Assembly (NCBI GenBank): GCA_028641055.1
Contig: CM054058.1
Coordinates: forward strand, 498,497,919 to 498,561,918
Source: Alopecurus myosuroides
Lineage: Eukaryota > Streptophyta > Magnoliopsida > Poales > Poaceae
DNA length: 64,000 bases
Direction: 5' to 3'
Below, one piece after another: positions 54,224-64,000 of this stretch. A model generated the notes under the pieces. It saw nothing but the letters and a program-made list of their open reading frames with translations, was not told the origin of the DNA and did not search any database. Made by a program: the position numbers and the translations under genes. Every line of letters starts with the position of its first letter. Position 1 is the first letter of the stretch.

Positions 54224-57200
54224 GCTTGCTCCGCCATTGCTGCGTCTCCCTCATCGCACTCAGCCGCTATATCCCGGATTCCATGTATGGTGATGGTCTG
54301 CTTAGGACCCGGGATTTTTAGCTGTAGGTACACATAACACGGCCTAGCCATGAACTTGGCATAAGCCGGCCTTCCAAATAGCGCGTGATAAGGACTGCGC
54401 AACTTAACCACCTCGAAAGTGAGCCATTCAACCCGGAAATTGTCCTTCGATTCTCCGAAAGCTACCTCCAATGCGATTTTTCCCTCGGGGCACGCTGAGT
54501 GACCCGGCACAATCCCGTGAAAAACCGTTGAACTCTTCTGCAGCTGAGACTCCTTGAGACCCATGCGTAGAAAGGTTTCCCAATACAAGATATTGATGCT
54601 ACTTCCACCGTCCATTAGGACCTTTTTTAGCTCATAACCATTAACCTGTGGTGCCACCACCAAAGCTAAGACTCCCGGGTGTTCTATCCTTTCCGGGTGA
54701 TCTCTTCTGCTCCATGTTACGTCCTGCTCTGACCATCTCAAGTATCTCGGAACAGCCGAAGAAACTGAGTTTACTGCTTGTTTCAGTATCCTTTTATCCT
54801 TGTTAGAAATTCTTGTGGTATGCACGTGATATTGTCCCAATTGCTTGGGGTTGGCTTGGAAACCTCCAGCTCCCCCTTGGTTGTTACCCGGATTTCCGCC
54901 TGCCGAGTTACCGGCTGGGGGTGGGCCGTTGCCCGGGTTTCCACCCGGACCCGGTCCTCCTCCCCGACCTGCACCTCGCATGGCCTTGTTTATCTCCTCA
55001 TTCTTCCATCTCTGTAGGTCTGCGCACTGCTCCAATGAGTGGTTAGCCGGCCTGCCGTTCCTGCTGTGCTTCGGGCACGCCATTCTGAAGATATCCCAAT
55101 TGTTACCCGGCCTTGGCGGTCCTTGATAATTTCCCCCGTTGTGATTTCCAGTATTGAAATTTCCTTCTGCCCTAGGCCTCGAAGACCCGGCTTCTGTGCT
55201 AGCGACAAACTCGGAGCCTCCCTCAAACGGGCGCTTGTTCTGATTGTTCCCATTGTTACCTCCATTGTTACCCGGCGTTGATCCATTGCCGGCTCTTCCA
55301 CTATTATTTGTACTTGCTTTTGCTTTCTTGTCATCGACGTCCTCTTCTGTAGTATCCGTTGCAGCGTGTTTGTTGCATGCATCCATTAACTCTCCCATCG
55401 TAACCTCTGAAGCATTTCGACTGGATTTCATGCGAGTTAGCTTTTGCACTAAAGGTATGTATTTACATGTCTTTGCCATAGCTTGTAGCGCATCTTTGGG
55501 CTGAATATCCGTAGATGAGTGAAGTATCTCCATAACCCGGCGCACCCAGCTGCGCGCCGATTCTCCCTTCTTTTGGACACATCGCTCTAGGTCATCAATA
55601 GTAAATAGCTTTCTGCACGTTCCATGAAAATGTTTGATAAACGCAGTTTTTAACTCTTCCCACGACTTGATAGATCCCTCTGGTAGATTATTGAACCATA
55701 ATTTTGCTGCTCCTTCTGACATCATTAAGTACATGAACTTGGCTTGAAGATTTTCAGTTGCGTTGCGAATCGACATTGCCATCTCATAGCTGCTCAACCA
55801 TGTTTCCAGATCCATAGTCGGCTCATAATTCACCACTTTACCCGGTTCCTTGAATTTATCCGGGTAAGGCTCAGCCCTGATGTTGTCCGACAGGCACTTA
55901 GGCCCAGCGAGATTAGTCGGAACTGGCCTCACTCGGGAAACGTGTGATCCTGCGGGAGGTGCGGTTGGGCGCGGTACGGCTGGTGGCCCGTGCACTGCAG
56001 ACCCGGCCGCGGCCCTCCTGGCTCTGGAGCTATCCATGATAGCTTGTGCTGCTGGTACTGCTTGAACACGGGGAGGGGGCGGCATTTGCTGCAGCTCCGC
56101 CCTCCGCCGTGCTGAACTTGTCTGAATATTGCCGGTATTAGCTCGTTGTTGGCTGACATATGGTGTCCCATGCATCCCGCTTCTGTGATCCGGGTAATTA
56201 ACTTGCTGTGCTACTGCCGTATGCAATAACTCGATCGCCCGTCGGGTCTGCTCCGCATGGGGTGACTCTCTTACGGGGATCTGATTCAATGCTAACGTTA
56301 CAGCATACACATTATCCATGGGGTTGTTGTAATGACCTGCTGGCATGCGAAATCGTGATGGTGGTGGCGGTGGTAATGTATTGCCGGCGGTGACTCCAGT
56401 CTGTAATGTGGGTAACCCGGCTTGTGTGTTTGCCGGCTGTGCTCCTCTAGTAACAGGTTGCTGTACGGTTCCTTGGTCTGCTGCTGGAATCGGTTGATCC
56501 TGAGGTGTGATAAATAGGTTGGTCGGATTTATAACTCCACCCGTTGCTGGTAACATGGTTTGATGCCTTTGACACGCCCTGGTTGTCTCTTCTCGGAGCC
56601 GGGTTTCCAATGCATCCAGCTCGCGTTGGCGGGTGGCCATCCCCTGCCTTTCTGCTTCTACTTGCCTTCTCTGTTGCTCCAATGCACGGCGGGCTACGTC
56701 CAGATCTCTGACACGTTCCGCCGCGTTTTCCGGAGTAATAACTGTAGCTAAAACGGTTGGATCCAGAATCAAGTTGTTGTTGAATAGGGCCGGGTGTTGC
56801 AGGTTTGAAGGACCCGTCCCCGGCGTTCGGTTTGCCAGATATCCAAACATGTTTGCCTGCAACTCACTGTCCGCCGCGTGACTGGTAACTGATGTTGCTT
56901 CTCCGTCAACCCGGGTGAGAACCGGGTTTCCGTCAACCGGATCTTGCTGCTGGGCCAATGTTTGTGCTACTCCGACTGTGGCCGCGGTCACGTTCCCCTG
57001 ATTAAGGTTGGTCGCAGGAGCCGTGTAAACTGCAACTGGCGCACAATGCTTGGCGCGGACTCGTACACTTTCTCTTCGCTGCTATTTTCCTCGTACCGGT
57101 TCTCCAGCAGATGCAGGATGGATTCGGTATCGTCTTCTCTCATGACCCGGCCACGCGGGGTCCATGCCGGCTCCTCCGGCTGTTCCCTCTTTGTGGGGGG

Positions 57201-57461
57201 CTCTTCTGTCGGATCTACCGTCCCGACCGATTCTTCTCCATCTGATTGCGCGTAGGTGGCCTCCCCTGACACAGAATCAAATTCGAAATCGTCAGGGATT
57301 GAACCGGACGTACGTACCATGCCGACAAAGACGTTGATTTGGCCGATTGTTACGACAGATCCGGATTCGAGTAGATCCGACTCTGGCCCCCAGCCGGAAT
57401 CGTCCACCATCTTCTCTCCTTCGCGGTCGGTGTAGATCTCGCCGATGACAAGGTTCTCCAT
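54184..57461 (-). pseudogene. gag-protease of element E
   Basis: A 935-codon frame (56991-54184) preceded by about 155 codons in another frame (ATG at 57461, MENLVIGEIYTDREGE; frame change near 57000). Features in order: acidic N-terminus, Gln/Arg-rich coiled stretch (RRALEQQRRQVEAERQGMATRQREL), Pro/Gln linkers, capsid-like gag core (TWLSSYEMAMSIRN, GAAKLWFNNLPEGSI, WEELKTAFIKHFHG), Asn/Gly-rich linker, C/H cluster CPKHSRNGRPANHSLEQC, Gly-rich stretch, and aspartic protease with VLMDGGSSINILY (catalytic D-G-G), FHGIVPG and ALFGRPAYAKFMA. Apart from the N-terminal frame change it looks functional. It would supply Gag and protease. Confidence 0.85.
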
Positions 57462-57504
57462 GTTCTTCCGAGCTTCTCCCGTGATGTAAACACCCTTGGA
57501 CGTA

Positions 57505-57524
57505 GGCCCCACGGTGGGCGCCAA
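57505..57524 (-). other. Primer binding site of element E
   Basis: The complement of TTGGCGCCCACCGTGGGGCC, one base from the LTR. It is identical to the A and B sites although the LTRs are unrelated in sequence. Confidence 0.88.
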
Positions 57525-57525
57525 C

Positions 57526-58001
57526 TGTCGTGGGATAATCACGGCAGACGTTACCGGGGGTAACTAATCTTGGGGCAAGACGACTCTGGTGTTTGGGAGA
57601 GGGTTTAGCTCAAGGGAAAACTTAACGATATGCGATCTGGTAGCCGACAATCAAGTCGCCGAGTCTCTGATCTAGATATATTAACTCAACTCTCGTGTTA
57701 CACTTGATACTCGATACCTAGCGATATTGCTCTAACTCTTGGATCTCTCTAAACCTAACCTAGGGACCGGCTTATAAAGCATCCGGACCCCCTGGCCTGC
57801 TCTCCAAGGCGTACTCTGAATCCTACCCGAACACTGCCTACAAAACCCTAAACTTCCTTACCGGAACCCACAGTCCGGGTTACCAGGCCTACGATCTTGG
57901 GCCTTCTAGAAGCTCCTTTATCCTTAGCCGGGTCTCGCGCAGTGTCCTTTGGGCCGAGTTACACCTTGGCGTTGGCCTACCGGGTTACCATCCCTCCATC
58001 A
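57526..58001 (-). repeat. 5' LTR of element E
   Basis: 476 bp; the right flank is GGCGG (58002-58006), matching 47876-47880. TATA-like TTTATAA on the minus strand at about 57772-57778. Confidence 0.95.
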
Positions 58002-58006
58002 GGCGG

Positions 58007-59204
58007 GGCGCCACCGGTGTGATCTCCTACCCCTCCAACGTCATCACCATCGACATCTCCATGAAGAGGGAGTAGTCCACCCCAGGGCTATGGATTTGTG
58101 GAAGTAGCACTTGTATCTCTCTCTCTATGTGCTTCACTAATTAGATCTGTATGAGCTGCCTCACATGATTACGGGCACCGTTGTAATTCCTATGTGGTGG
58201 ATCTTTTCTGTGAGTTATTGAATCTGAGATTGCAATTGTTTCTCTTGAGTTATTTGAGTAGATGTATCTTATGTACCCCGTTCTTATTTGCTAGCTTTGA
58301 TCAATCTAGTTCTTGAGAGCGTGTATGGGGTGATGGGTGCATTAATTGGAGTAACGGGGGGGGTGGCTAGTGCTGTGAAAGTGACAGAAGTTCAGCGATC
58401 CACTTAGGTTTTGTTAAACCTTTCTTAGTTACCTCACTAGGAATAAAAAGGAGTACCTTGTTACCGGGGATTTGAAGTGACACTAATCAATCTCCATTAC
58501 TAGATCTAGCAAGTTCTTACTTCAACTTCATGTCACATTGCTTAAAGCTATACTCTGGTTTTTCCTTAATTATCGAGGTGTTATGATTTATTTCGCATCT
58601 TGGTGGAGTATAAGAGGGATCAATATGACCGTAGAGATCTCTATGCTAGGACGTGATGCCCATATGAAAGTACTCAATGTTAAACATGTTATTGTAATCT
58701 CACATGTAATTCTTTATGTCCATCGTCTACCACTTTATTTGAGAGAATGCAAGTGTGAAACCATGAACCCCGGTCCTATTTTAAATATAAGAAAACACTC
58801 TAGTTACTTTGCTGCAATTTACTTTACTTGCACTTTACTTTACTTGCATTTCCAATTCGAATTTACATTATCTCCATCACCACTTGCATCACAAAAATAC
58901 AAAAGCAATCCATTGCATATTTATTTTCTCATTTGCATTTAGTAGTAGATTTAATTATTGCATATTTACTATCAGTTTTGTATTGCAATTTAGAAGTCTC
59001 ACACCTTGTGCTTGACGACCACTTGGTGAGGTTGAGGGCACAAAATTCTCTACTTGTTTGCAGGATCCTGGAGGAAGCTTGGAAGACAACTGCTGAAATA
59101 CTAGCTCCCCAAGAGTTCGATATAAACCCTCGAGTCACCCTCGTGGGGAAGAAGGCTTGCCACTAGCTACACACTCTGCACTTGGAGTCTCAACCTAGCC
59201 ATCA
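58007..59204 (+). repeat. 3' LTR of element F, second segment
   Basis: Continuation of 47363-47880. 58202-59204 matches the 5' LTR remnant 42300-43303. It ends CCTAGCCATCA; the next bases GGCGC (59205-59209) would be the target duplication, but the left copy was lost with the start of the 5' LTR. Confidence 0.92.
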
Positions 59205-60246
59205 GGCGCTCGAATCCAAATTCGGCGCAACCGATGCTGGCAGCGAGATGTACAGTATAGAGCAGTTCCATGACTACAGAATGGTCTAAAATCGTTCTGT
59301 ATTGGAGCAGGCTCATGAGATACAGTGCATCGCTAAGGAGCTTGAAATTCTCAAGTGCGTGCTACCGGGCAAGTATGTCGCGGGATGCATAATCGCCAAG
59401 CTGCCTAATTCTTGGAGGAACATTGCCACTACTCTGAAACATCACAGGCGTGAATTCTCAGTAGAGGATGTCATCGGCCATCTGAGTGTTGAGCGGAATT
59501 CGAGGGCAAAGGACTCGCATGGAAAAGGGAACGAAGGGACTTCTGCAGCCAATATGGTACAGAAGAACTACAACTCCACAAGAACAAGGTGAGGACTAGT
59601 GTCCAGCAGAATACCGACTTCAAGAAGAAGGATAAGAAGACTTTCAAGAAGGATAAGAAGAAAGATGGCTGCTTCACTTGTGGTTCACTAGAACACTGGG
59701 CTGTGAAGTGCCCAAAGAAGTACGTGAAGCCAGGACAGGATTCCAAGGCTGTCAACATGATTGTGAGCAACAATGAGAATGGGGCATCTGGGTACGGTAA
59801 TTTGTTTACTGTATTTCTAATTTGTCAGTCTACTGACTGATGGATTGACACAGGTGCAAACATTCAGGTGTGTGCTGACATCGCATTGTTTTCTTCTTAT
59901 CAGGTCACAAGGAACGGTTCCATATTGATGGGAACGGCGCAAGTGCTTCTGTACTTGGTGTTGGCACGGTCGATCTGAAGTTTACTTCGGGAAGGATCGT
60001 GCAGCTCAAGAACGTGCAGCATGTCCCCGCCATCAAGAAGAATCTAGTTAGTGGCTCCCTTCTATGTAGAGAAGGATTTAAGTTGGTTTTTGAGTCCAAT
60101 AAAGTAGTTGTAACGAAATATGGACTGTTTGTTGAAAAAGGGTATGAGTGCGGAGGTATGTTCCGCTTTTCCCTTGCTGATTTCTGTAATAAAGTCGTGA
60201 ACAATATTCATTCGAGTGTTGATGAAACAGAAGTTTGGCATTCACG
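59205..60246 (+). pseudogene. Ty1/copia gag-protease fragment (element G)
   Basis: Plus strand. Gag C-terminal half: LEQAHEIQCIAKELEILKCVLPGKYVAGCIIAKLPNSWRNIATTLKHH and FSVEDVIGHLSVERNSRAKD. Zinc knuckle CFTCGSLEHWAVKC (about 59671-59712), then a protease with WIDTGAN (catalytic DTG, about 59842-59862), then VQHVPAIKKNLVSGSLLCREGF and the EVWHSRF start of the GAG-pre-integrase region. Stops at about 59590 and 59838 and a frame change near 59890. Cut by F on the left and by a junction near 60246 on the right. Confidence 0.88.
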
Positions 60247-62913
60247 TTTTTTTCACTGTTGGTTTTGTTACCCTCTTGGAGTCAAACTGACAATTCAAGG
60301 CATAGTCCATTGTTCATTCTCACATTGACAGTTGGTGCAAACTTTGCCAGTGCATCCAAACCCCGTGGGAGAACTTTGTTCTTCTACACATAGCACAAAA
60401 ATTACCTTCCTCAAAACAGCCACCATACCTACCTACCATGGCATTTCCATAACCATTCCGAGATATATTGCCATATAACATCCATCATCATTATGTCACT
60501 TTTCATGCTTCATTGTTATTTTGCATACTGCTACACTGGCAGGATCATTTAGTTTTACATACATCAAATATATTTCAGGTTGAGTTATGAGTACTAAAAG
60601 TGTGATGATTCATTGTAAAATAGAGTGTTGCCCCTACCAGTGAGGTTATATACCAAAAAAAAGGAGAAAAGGCCCAAAAAAAGACAAAAGAGAGATAATA
60701 AATAGAGAGGGGCAGCACTACTATCATTTATTCCACACTTGTGCTTGGTTAGCATCATTACTTCAGTTTGGAGAGAGTTTTCATATTATGACTTGCATAA
60801 CTATGTGGGGAACTTGCATTATAGAACTTGGCTTGTATATTCCAATGATGAGCCTCCTCAAAAGTGATTTAGGTCTTCGTGAGAAAGCAAGTTGGATGCA
60901 GCCCCACTAGTTCCATTGGAGAGATTTCATACACTGATAGCTCTATGTGCATCCGTTGTGTTGGCAATCAGTACTCCTTGCATAACTTCGATTATAAGAC
61001 TTCCTCTTGTCTAATGACCACTTTAAGTTGTGTGAGACTTTCTTCCATTGACCATCCAAACCCGCCATAATGTTCTTTTAGCCATAACATCCTGGTGCCA
61101 GGGACCAATACAGAACGCTTGCTTGTTTTGAGAGCACAAATATTTAATGATTTTCCTACATGCATATTTTTGTCACTTGACTTGATCCTAACAGGAGTTG
61201 TTGTGAGAGTTTGATGACTTGGATGATTATGTTGTTGTTCTTGAAGCTTAAATCATCTTAATAAACCATTGCACGGTTGATTGTCTTTTAGTATTGATTC
61301 ATTGAAAAGTTTTACATTGTTCTTCCAAATGGTTTATACATTATTCTATTTGATATCAACTATAAACCACAACCTTTATTCATTTGATCCTAGTTTACAT
61401 GATTTACATTACTATGATGATCAAGTTTATGTTGGTAGCATGTGACCTCAGAAATTATTTGTTTTTATCGTTTACCTACTCGAGGACAAGTAGGAACTAA
61501 GCTTGGGTATGTTAATACGTCATAAGCGTATCCATAATTTCTGATGTTCCATGTTGTTTTAATACTATATGCTACATGTTTCTTATACACTTTATGTAAT
61601 TTTTATGGATTTTCTGGGACTAACCTATTGACAAGATGCCACAGAGTTAGTTCCTGTTTTCTGTTGTTTTTAGATTTATAAAAGTTGTTCTGGAAATATT
61701 CTCGGAATTGGACGATTCGAAGCCTAGAAGTCTTAGAATTCCCGGAGGGTCAAGGAAGTCCAAAGGAGACCCAGAGGGGGGCCCTGGATCCCCCACACCA
61801 TGGCTGGGCGCGAGTGCCCCCCTGGCCAAGCCTGGAGGTGGTGTGGGCCCCTCGGGCGCCCACAGACGTTGCCCTTTCGCCTATTTATACCCCCAATGCA
61901 TAAACCCTAAGGAAATCGGACCCCTTCCACGAAAAGTTCCGTAGCTCCACCGTCGCCGTCGACAAGTTTTGGGGGATAGAAATCTCTGTTCCGCACCCTG
62001 CCGGGACGGGGAAGTACCCCCGGAGCCATCTCCATTGACTCCACCGCCATGTTCATCGATGTTGATGTCTCCCATGATGAGGAGGGAGTAGTTCTCCCCC
62101 GGGGCTGAGGGCTCTACTGGTAGGTATGTGTTTCATCTCTCTCCCATGGTGTGATCTATATGTGATCATAGCTTTGTAATCTAGTTGAATAAGTAGATGT
62201 TACTCCCTCTCAAGTGGTTTTGTTATGAGATCTCCTTAAACACTTTGATCACGGTGTAAAGCTGGCAGTGTGTGCACCATGTGGTTTAGCATGATATTTA
62301 TATCTTGTGTTGGATGACCCTATGAAATTGTGGCGTTTGTTTAGTACTAATTTGGGGCGCTCATAGTGATAGCATGGGGTTCCCTAGAGAGGGAATACAG
62401 ACTTGAGGAGTGCTGTTACAGCCCTACGCATGGATTGGTGTTTGTTATTCGACCGGAGAATGGTTCGGATTAGCATAGTGAAGAGGTGATATTTATGCAT
62501 TCAATTATGTTATTATTGTTGAGATTGTTCACTAGTGAAAGTAGGATCCCTAGGCCTTGTTTCTAAGCATTGAAACACTGTTTACAATCAGTTCTGCTAC
62601 ATGTTTTCTTGCTGCCATTTTATTTCAGATTGCTACTATCACTTATAATCATCCATACCACTTGTATTTCACTATCTCTTCACCGAATTAGTGCACCTAT
62701 ACAACTGACAATTGTATTAGGTGTGTTGTGGACACAAGATACTTCTTGTATCGTAATTGCAGGGTTGCTTGAGAGGGATATCTTTGACCTCTACCTCCTC
62801 GAGTTCGATAAACCTTGGGTAATCCACTTAAGGGAAACTTGTTGTTATTCTACAAACTACTGCACTTGGAGGCACAACACTGTCTACAAGAATAGAAAAG
62901 TGTGTAGATATCA
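60247..62913 (+). mobile_element. Element H: Athila-like gypsy element, 3' portion
   Basis: 60247-61509 is the AT-rich untranslated tail of an Athila-like element. It has segments such as GTATATTCCAATGATGAGCC, and ends in CGAGGACAAGTAGGAACTAAGCTTGGG, a polypurine tract of the same type as in F. The 3' LTR follows at 61510-62913. gag and pol are absent; the left break is near 60246, inside copia G. Confidence 0.7.
61510..62913 (+). repeat. 3' LTR of element H
   Basis: About 1404 bp, TGTTAATACGTCATAAGCG...GTGTAGATATCA. The start resembles the common Triticeae Athila-type LTR opening (TGTTGATACGTC...). It includes a GC-rich region at 61720-62110 and a CTGCACTTGGAG block near the end that F also has (43271-43283, 59170-59183). 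Confidence 0.7.
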
Positions 62914-63205
62914 GTGTCATACCGTGATCTCTTACATGGTGTCTTAGGCCACCAACCTCTTCTTCTTGAAGAGTTGGTTTGGTGTTCATTTGGAACTAAT
63001 TTTTTGCCTATCCATTTTTTATCTTTCTCTCTTGTTGAGCTTTATGGGAAATATGCTCAAAGTTGGCATTTTACATTTGATTCTTGCAACTTAGATCATA
63101 TAGTACCATTTACCGGTTTCTCTTTCCATCCTAAGCCTATCTCATCTTACAAACCACACTTCTATTCTTGATCTTGCTCAAAATTTGTCCTTAGAGGAAA
63201 AAGAA

Positions 63206-63985
63206 GGGTGCCCCGGTACTACCGACCAGCGACCAGTACTACCTCCCGCGCAATGTTGAATGCAGTTTACTATGCTGAAAATTGCACATTCGGTACTACC
63301 GGACGCACCCGGTACTACCAACTGTGTAGTTCAAAGCAGAATCTACCGGGCTAGTGCAGTACTACCGCCTGTGCAACTCGAGCAGAGTATTTCTGCAGAA
63401 AGTTATACAACCGGTACTACCGCTTGGGTCCGGTATTACCGTCCCTAGCAGTTTTCTCCTATAATCTCTAGGTAGTGCGGTGTGGGAGTTATTCCCCACC
63501 CGCACGAACTACTCCCAGAAGGCTGCTTCCCCCTTCTCTTCCTCCTCTGGCTAGCCCTTGTCCCACCGGATTCCGCAGTTCCCCGCTGGATCTTCACCGT
63601 GGGAATCTCTCCCGCATCGATCTCCTCCAGCTGTCCCTTGTCCTGGTGGGTTCCACAGTTCCCTGCCAGATCTTCACCGTGGGAATCTCTCCTGCATCGA
63701 TCTCCTCCTATGGCTCTGGTATTTCTCCTCTCCTTGCTCCCTTGGGTCTCTATTGAAGAACTTTTATGAACCCTAGATTGCTTTGAGGATAGATATTGGT
63801 AGCTCCAATTTCTTCGGTTAAAATATGTATGGATGATGAGTATAGTGGTTGGGAACTACATCATTTTAGTCTACTCTTGTTATCCTTGTTGAAATGTCCT
63901 TCGATTTCGTGCTTAGATTTTGGGGCAGAAATTCACAAACTTGTGCACCCTGTACTACCGGACGCCGTCTGGTACTACCGCCTGT
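63206..63985. repeat. Cluster of GGTACTACCG-like motifs
   Basis: At least nine copies of a (C)(A/G)GTA(C/T)TACC(G) motif: seven between about 63212 and 63440, and two near 63950-63980. Several are followed by GCCTG or GGACG, and pairs are often separated by 10-20 bp. Confidence 0.75.
63557..63716. repeat. 80-bp tandem duplication
   Basis: Two adjacent copies (63557-63636 and 63637-63716) share ATCTTCACCGTGGGAATCTC and GCATCGATCTCCTCC with about 10 differences. Confidence 0.85.
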
Positions 63986-64000
63986 GTAAATTTAGGACAA

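Larger units (their letters stand above)
47881..58001 (-). mobile_element. Element E: recent gypsy retrotransposon with gag-PR and spliced antisense aORF, pol deleted
   Basis: 10,121 bp, minus strand. LTRs of 476 bp at 57526-58001 and 47881-48356, with about 10 differences by eye, and a perfect GGCGG duplication. Order on the minus strand: primer site, gag, protease, a short RT stub (53906-54223), about 1.1 kb spacer, aORF on the opposite strand (49544-52796) with its own promoter, polypurine tract TCTGGGGACTAC, 3' LTR. It nests in the 3' LTR of F. RNase H, IN and most of RT are absent, so mobility would require pol from a relative. Confidence 0.93.
42300..59204 (+). mobile_element. Element F: Athila-like gypsy retrotransposon with gag-protease only
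   Basis: Plus strand. 5' LTR remnant 42300-43303 (first ~713 bp lost at D), primer site 43314-43333, gag-protease 43650-44995, about 2.4 kb non-coding, polypurine tract GCTTGGGGA, and 3' LTR 47363-47880 plus 58007-59204, split by E. The tRNA-Asp-type primer site and the CGAGGACGAGCATGGGTTAAGCTTGGGGA tail fit Triticeae Athila-lineage elements (Sabrina/WHAM-like; family not proven). No RT, RNase H or IN is present. It inserted next to copia fragment G. Confidence 0.88.
62914..64000. other. Unclassified repeat-like segment
   Basis: No supported coding. It contains the GGTACTACCG motif cluster, a CT-rich leader-like segment and an 80-bp tandem duplication. The layout (short motif cluster, then promoter-like leader) parallels 34877-35100 and suggests part of another LTR. 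Confidence 0.4.

Noticed and set aside
63206..63440. CRISPR-like direct repeats
   Set aside because: Motifs are about 10 bp, unevenly spaced and degenerate, and the DNA is plant nuclear; this is not an array.

Overview
The window is repeat-dense plant nuclear DNA, almost certainly from a large grass genome. The Triticeae are the best fit, judging by the mix of Ty3/gypsy Tat-like and Athila-like elements, Ty1/copia elements and Stowaway MITEs. I see no bacterial, organellar or tRNA/rRNA features. About 90% is transposable element sequence in nested layers. Only one locus (37167-38120, minus strand) looks like a stand-alone host gene.

Layout, left to right. (1) A decayed minus-strand Ty1/copia element, 'C', runs from the left window edge to 27669. 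It is split by element 'A' (614-22554, minus strand, perfect ATAGC target duplication) and by a TIR DNA transposon (23079-24707, TTA duplication) that carries an open 306-codon ORF. (2) Element A is a Tat-type gypsy element with gag, PR, RT, RNase H, a second archaeal-type RNase H and IN. On the opposite strand it carries a multi-exon additional ORF (aORF) that starts with a Transposase_28-like ('putative gypsy type transposon') domain. A itself contains a plus-strand relative 'B' (3243-8855), which has lost pol and the aORF, and a 1.24 kb hAT remnant (17744-18980, 8-bp duplication). (3) 27752 to about 34860 is a probable large, mostly non-coding retroelement 'L', with a 4.1 kb LTR-like unit, an iMet-like primer site and one ORF of unknown family. 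(4) 34877-39600 holds an LTR/promoter-like segment, an aldolase gene fragment, a GGCCCG-rich block, the host gene candidate and a Stowaway MITE. (5) 39607-59204 is an Athila-like element 'F' that encodes only gag-protease. Its 5' LTR abuts a truncated element 'D', and its 3' LTR is split by 'E' (47881-58001, GGCGG duplication, two 476-bp LTRs). D and E belong to one family, which again carries a spliced antisense aORF. (6) 59205-64000 contains a copia gag-PR fragment 'G', the 3' half of another Athila-like element 'H' with its LTR, and an unclassified segment with many GGTACTACCG-like motifs.

How the parts relate. Three gypsy elements (B, E, F) keep gag-protease but have lost RT-RNase H-IN; only A retains pol, and that is broken by stops and frameshifts. 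This fits non-autonomous elements that supplied their own Gag and borrowed RT/IN. The A and D/E families each carry a spliced gene that converges on gag-pol. In E this gene begins with its own TATA box just inside the 3' LTR, and it is the most intriguing structure in the window. Exon positions, divergence counts and family names below were made by eye from the sequence, not by alignment software.
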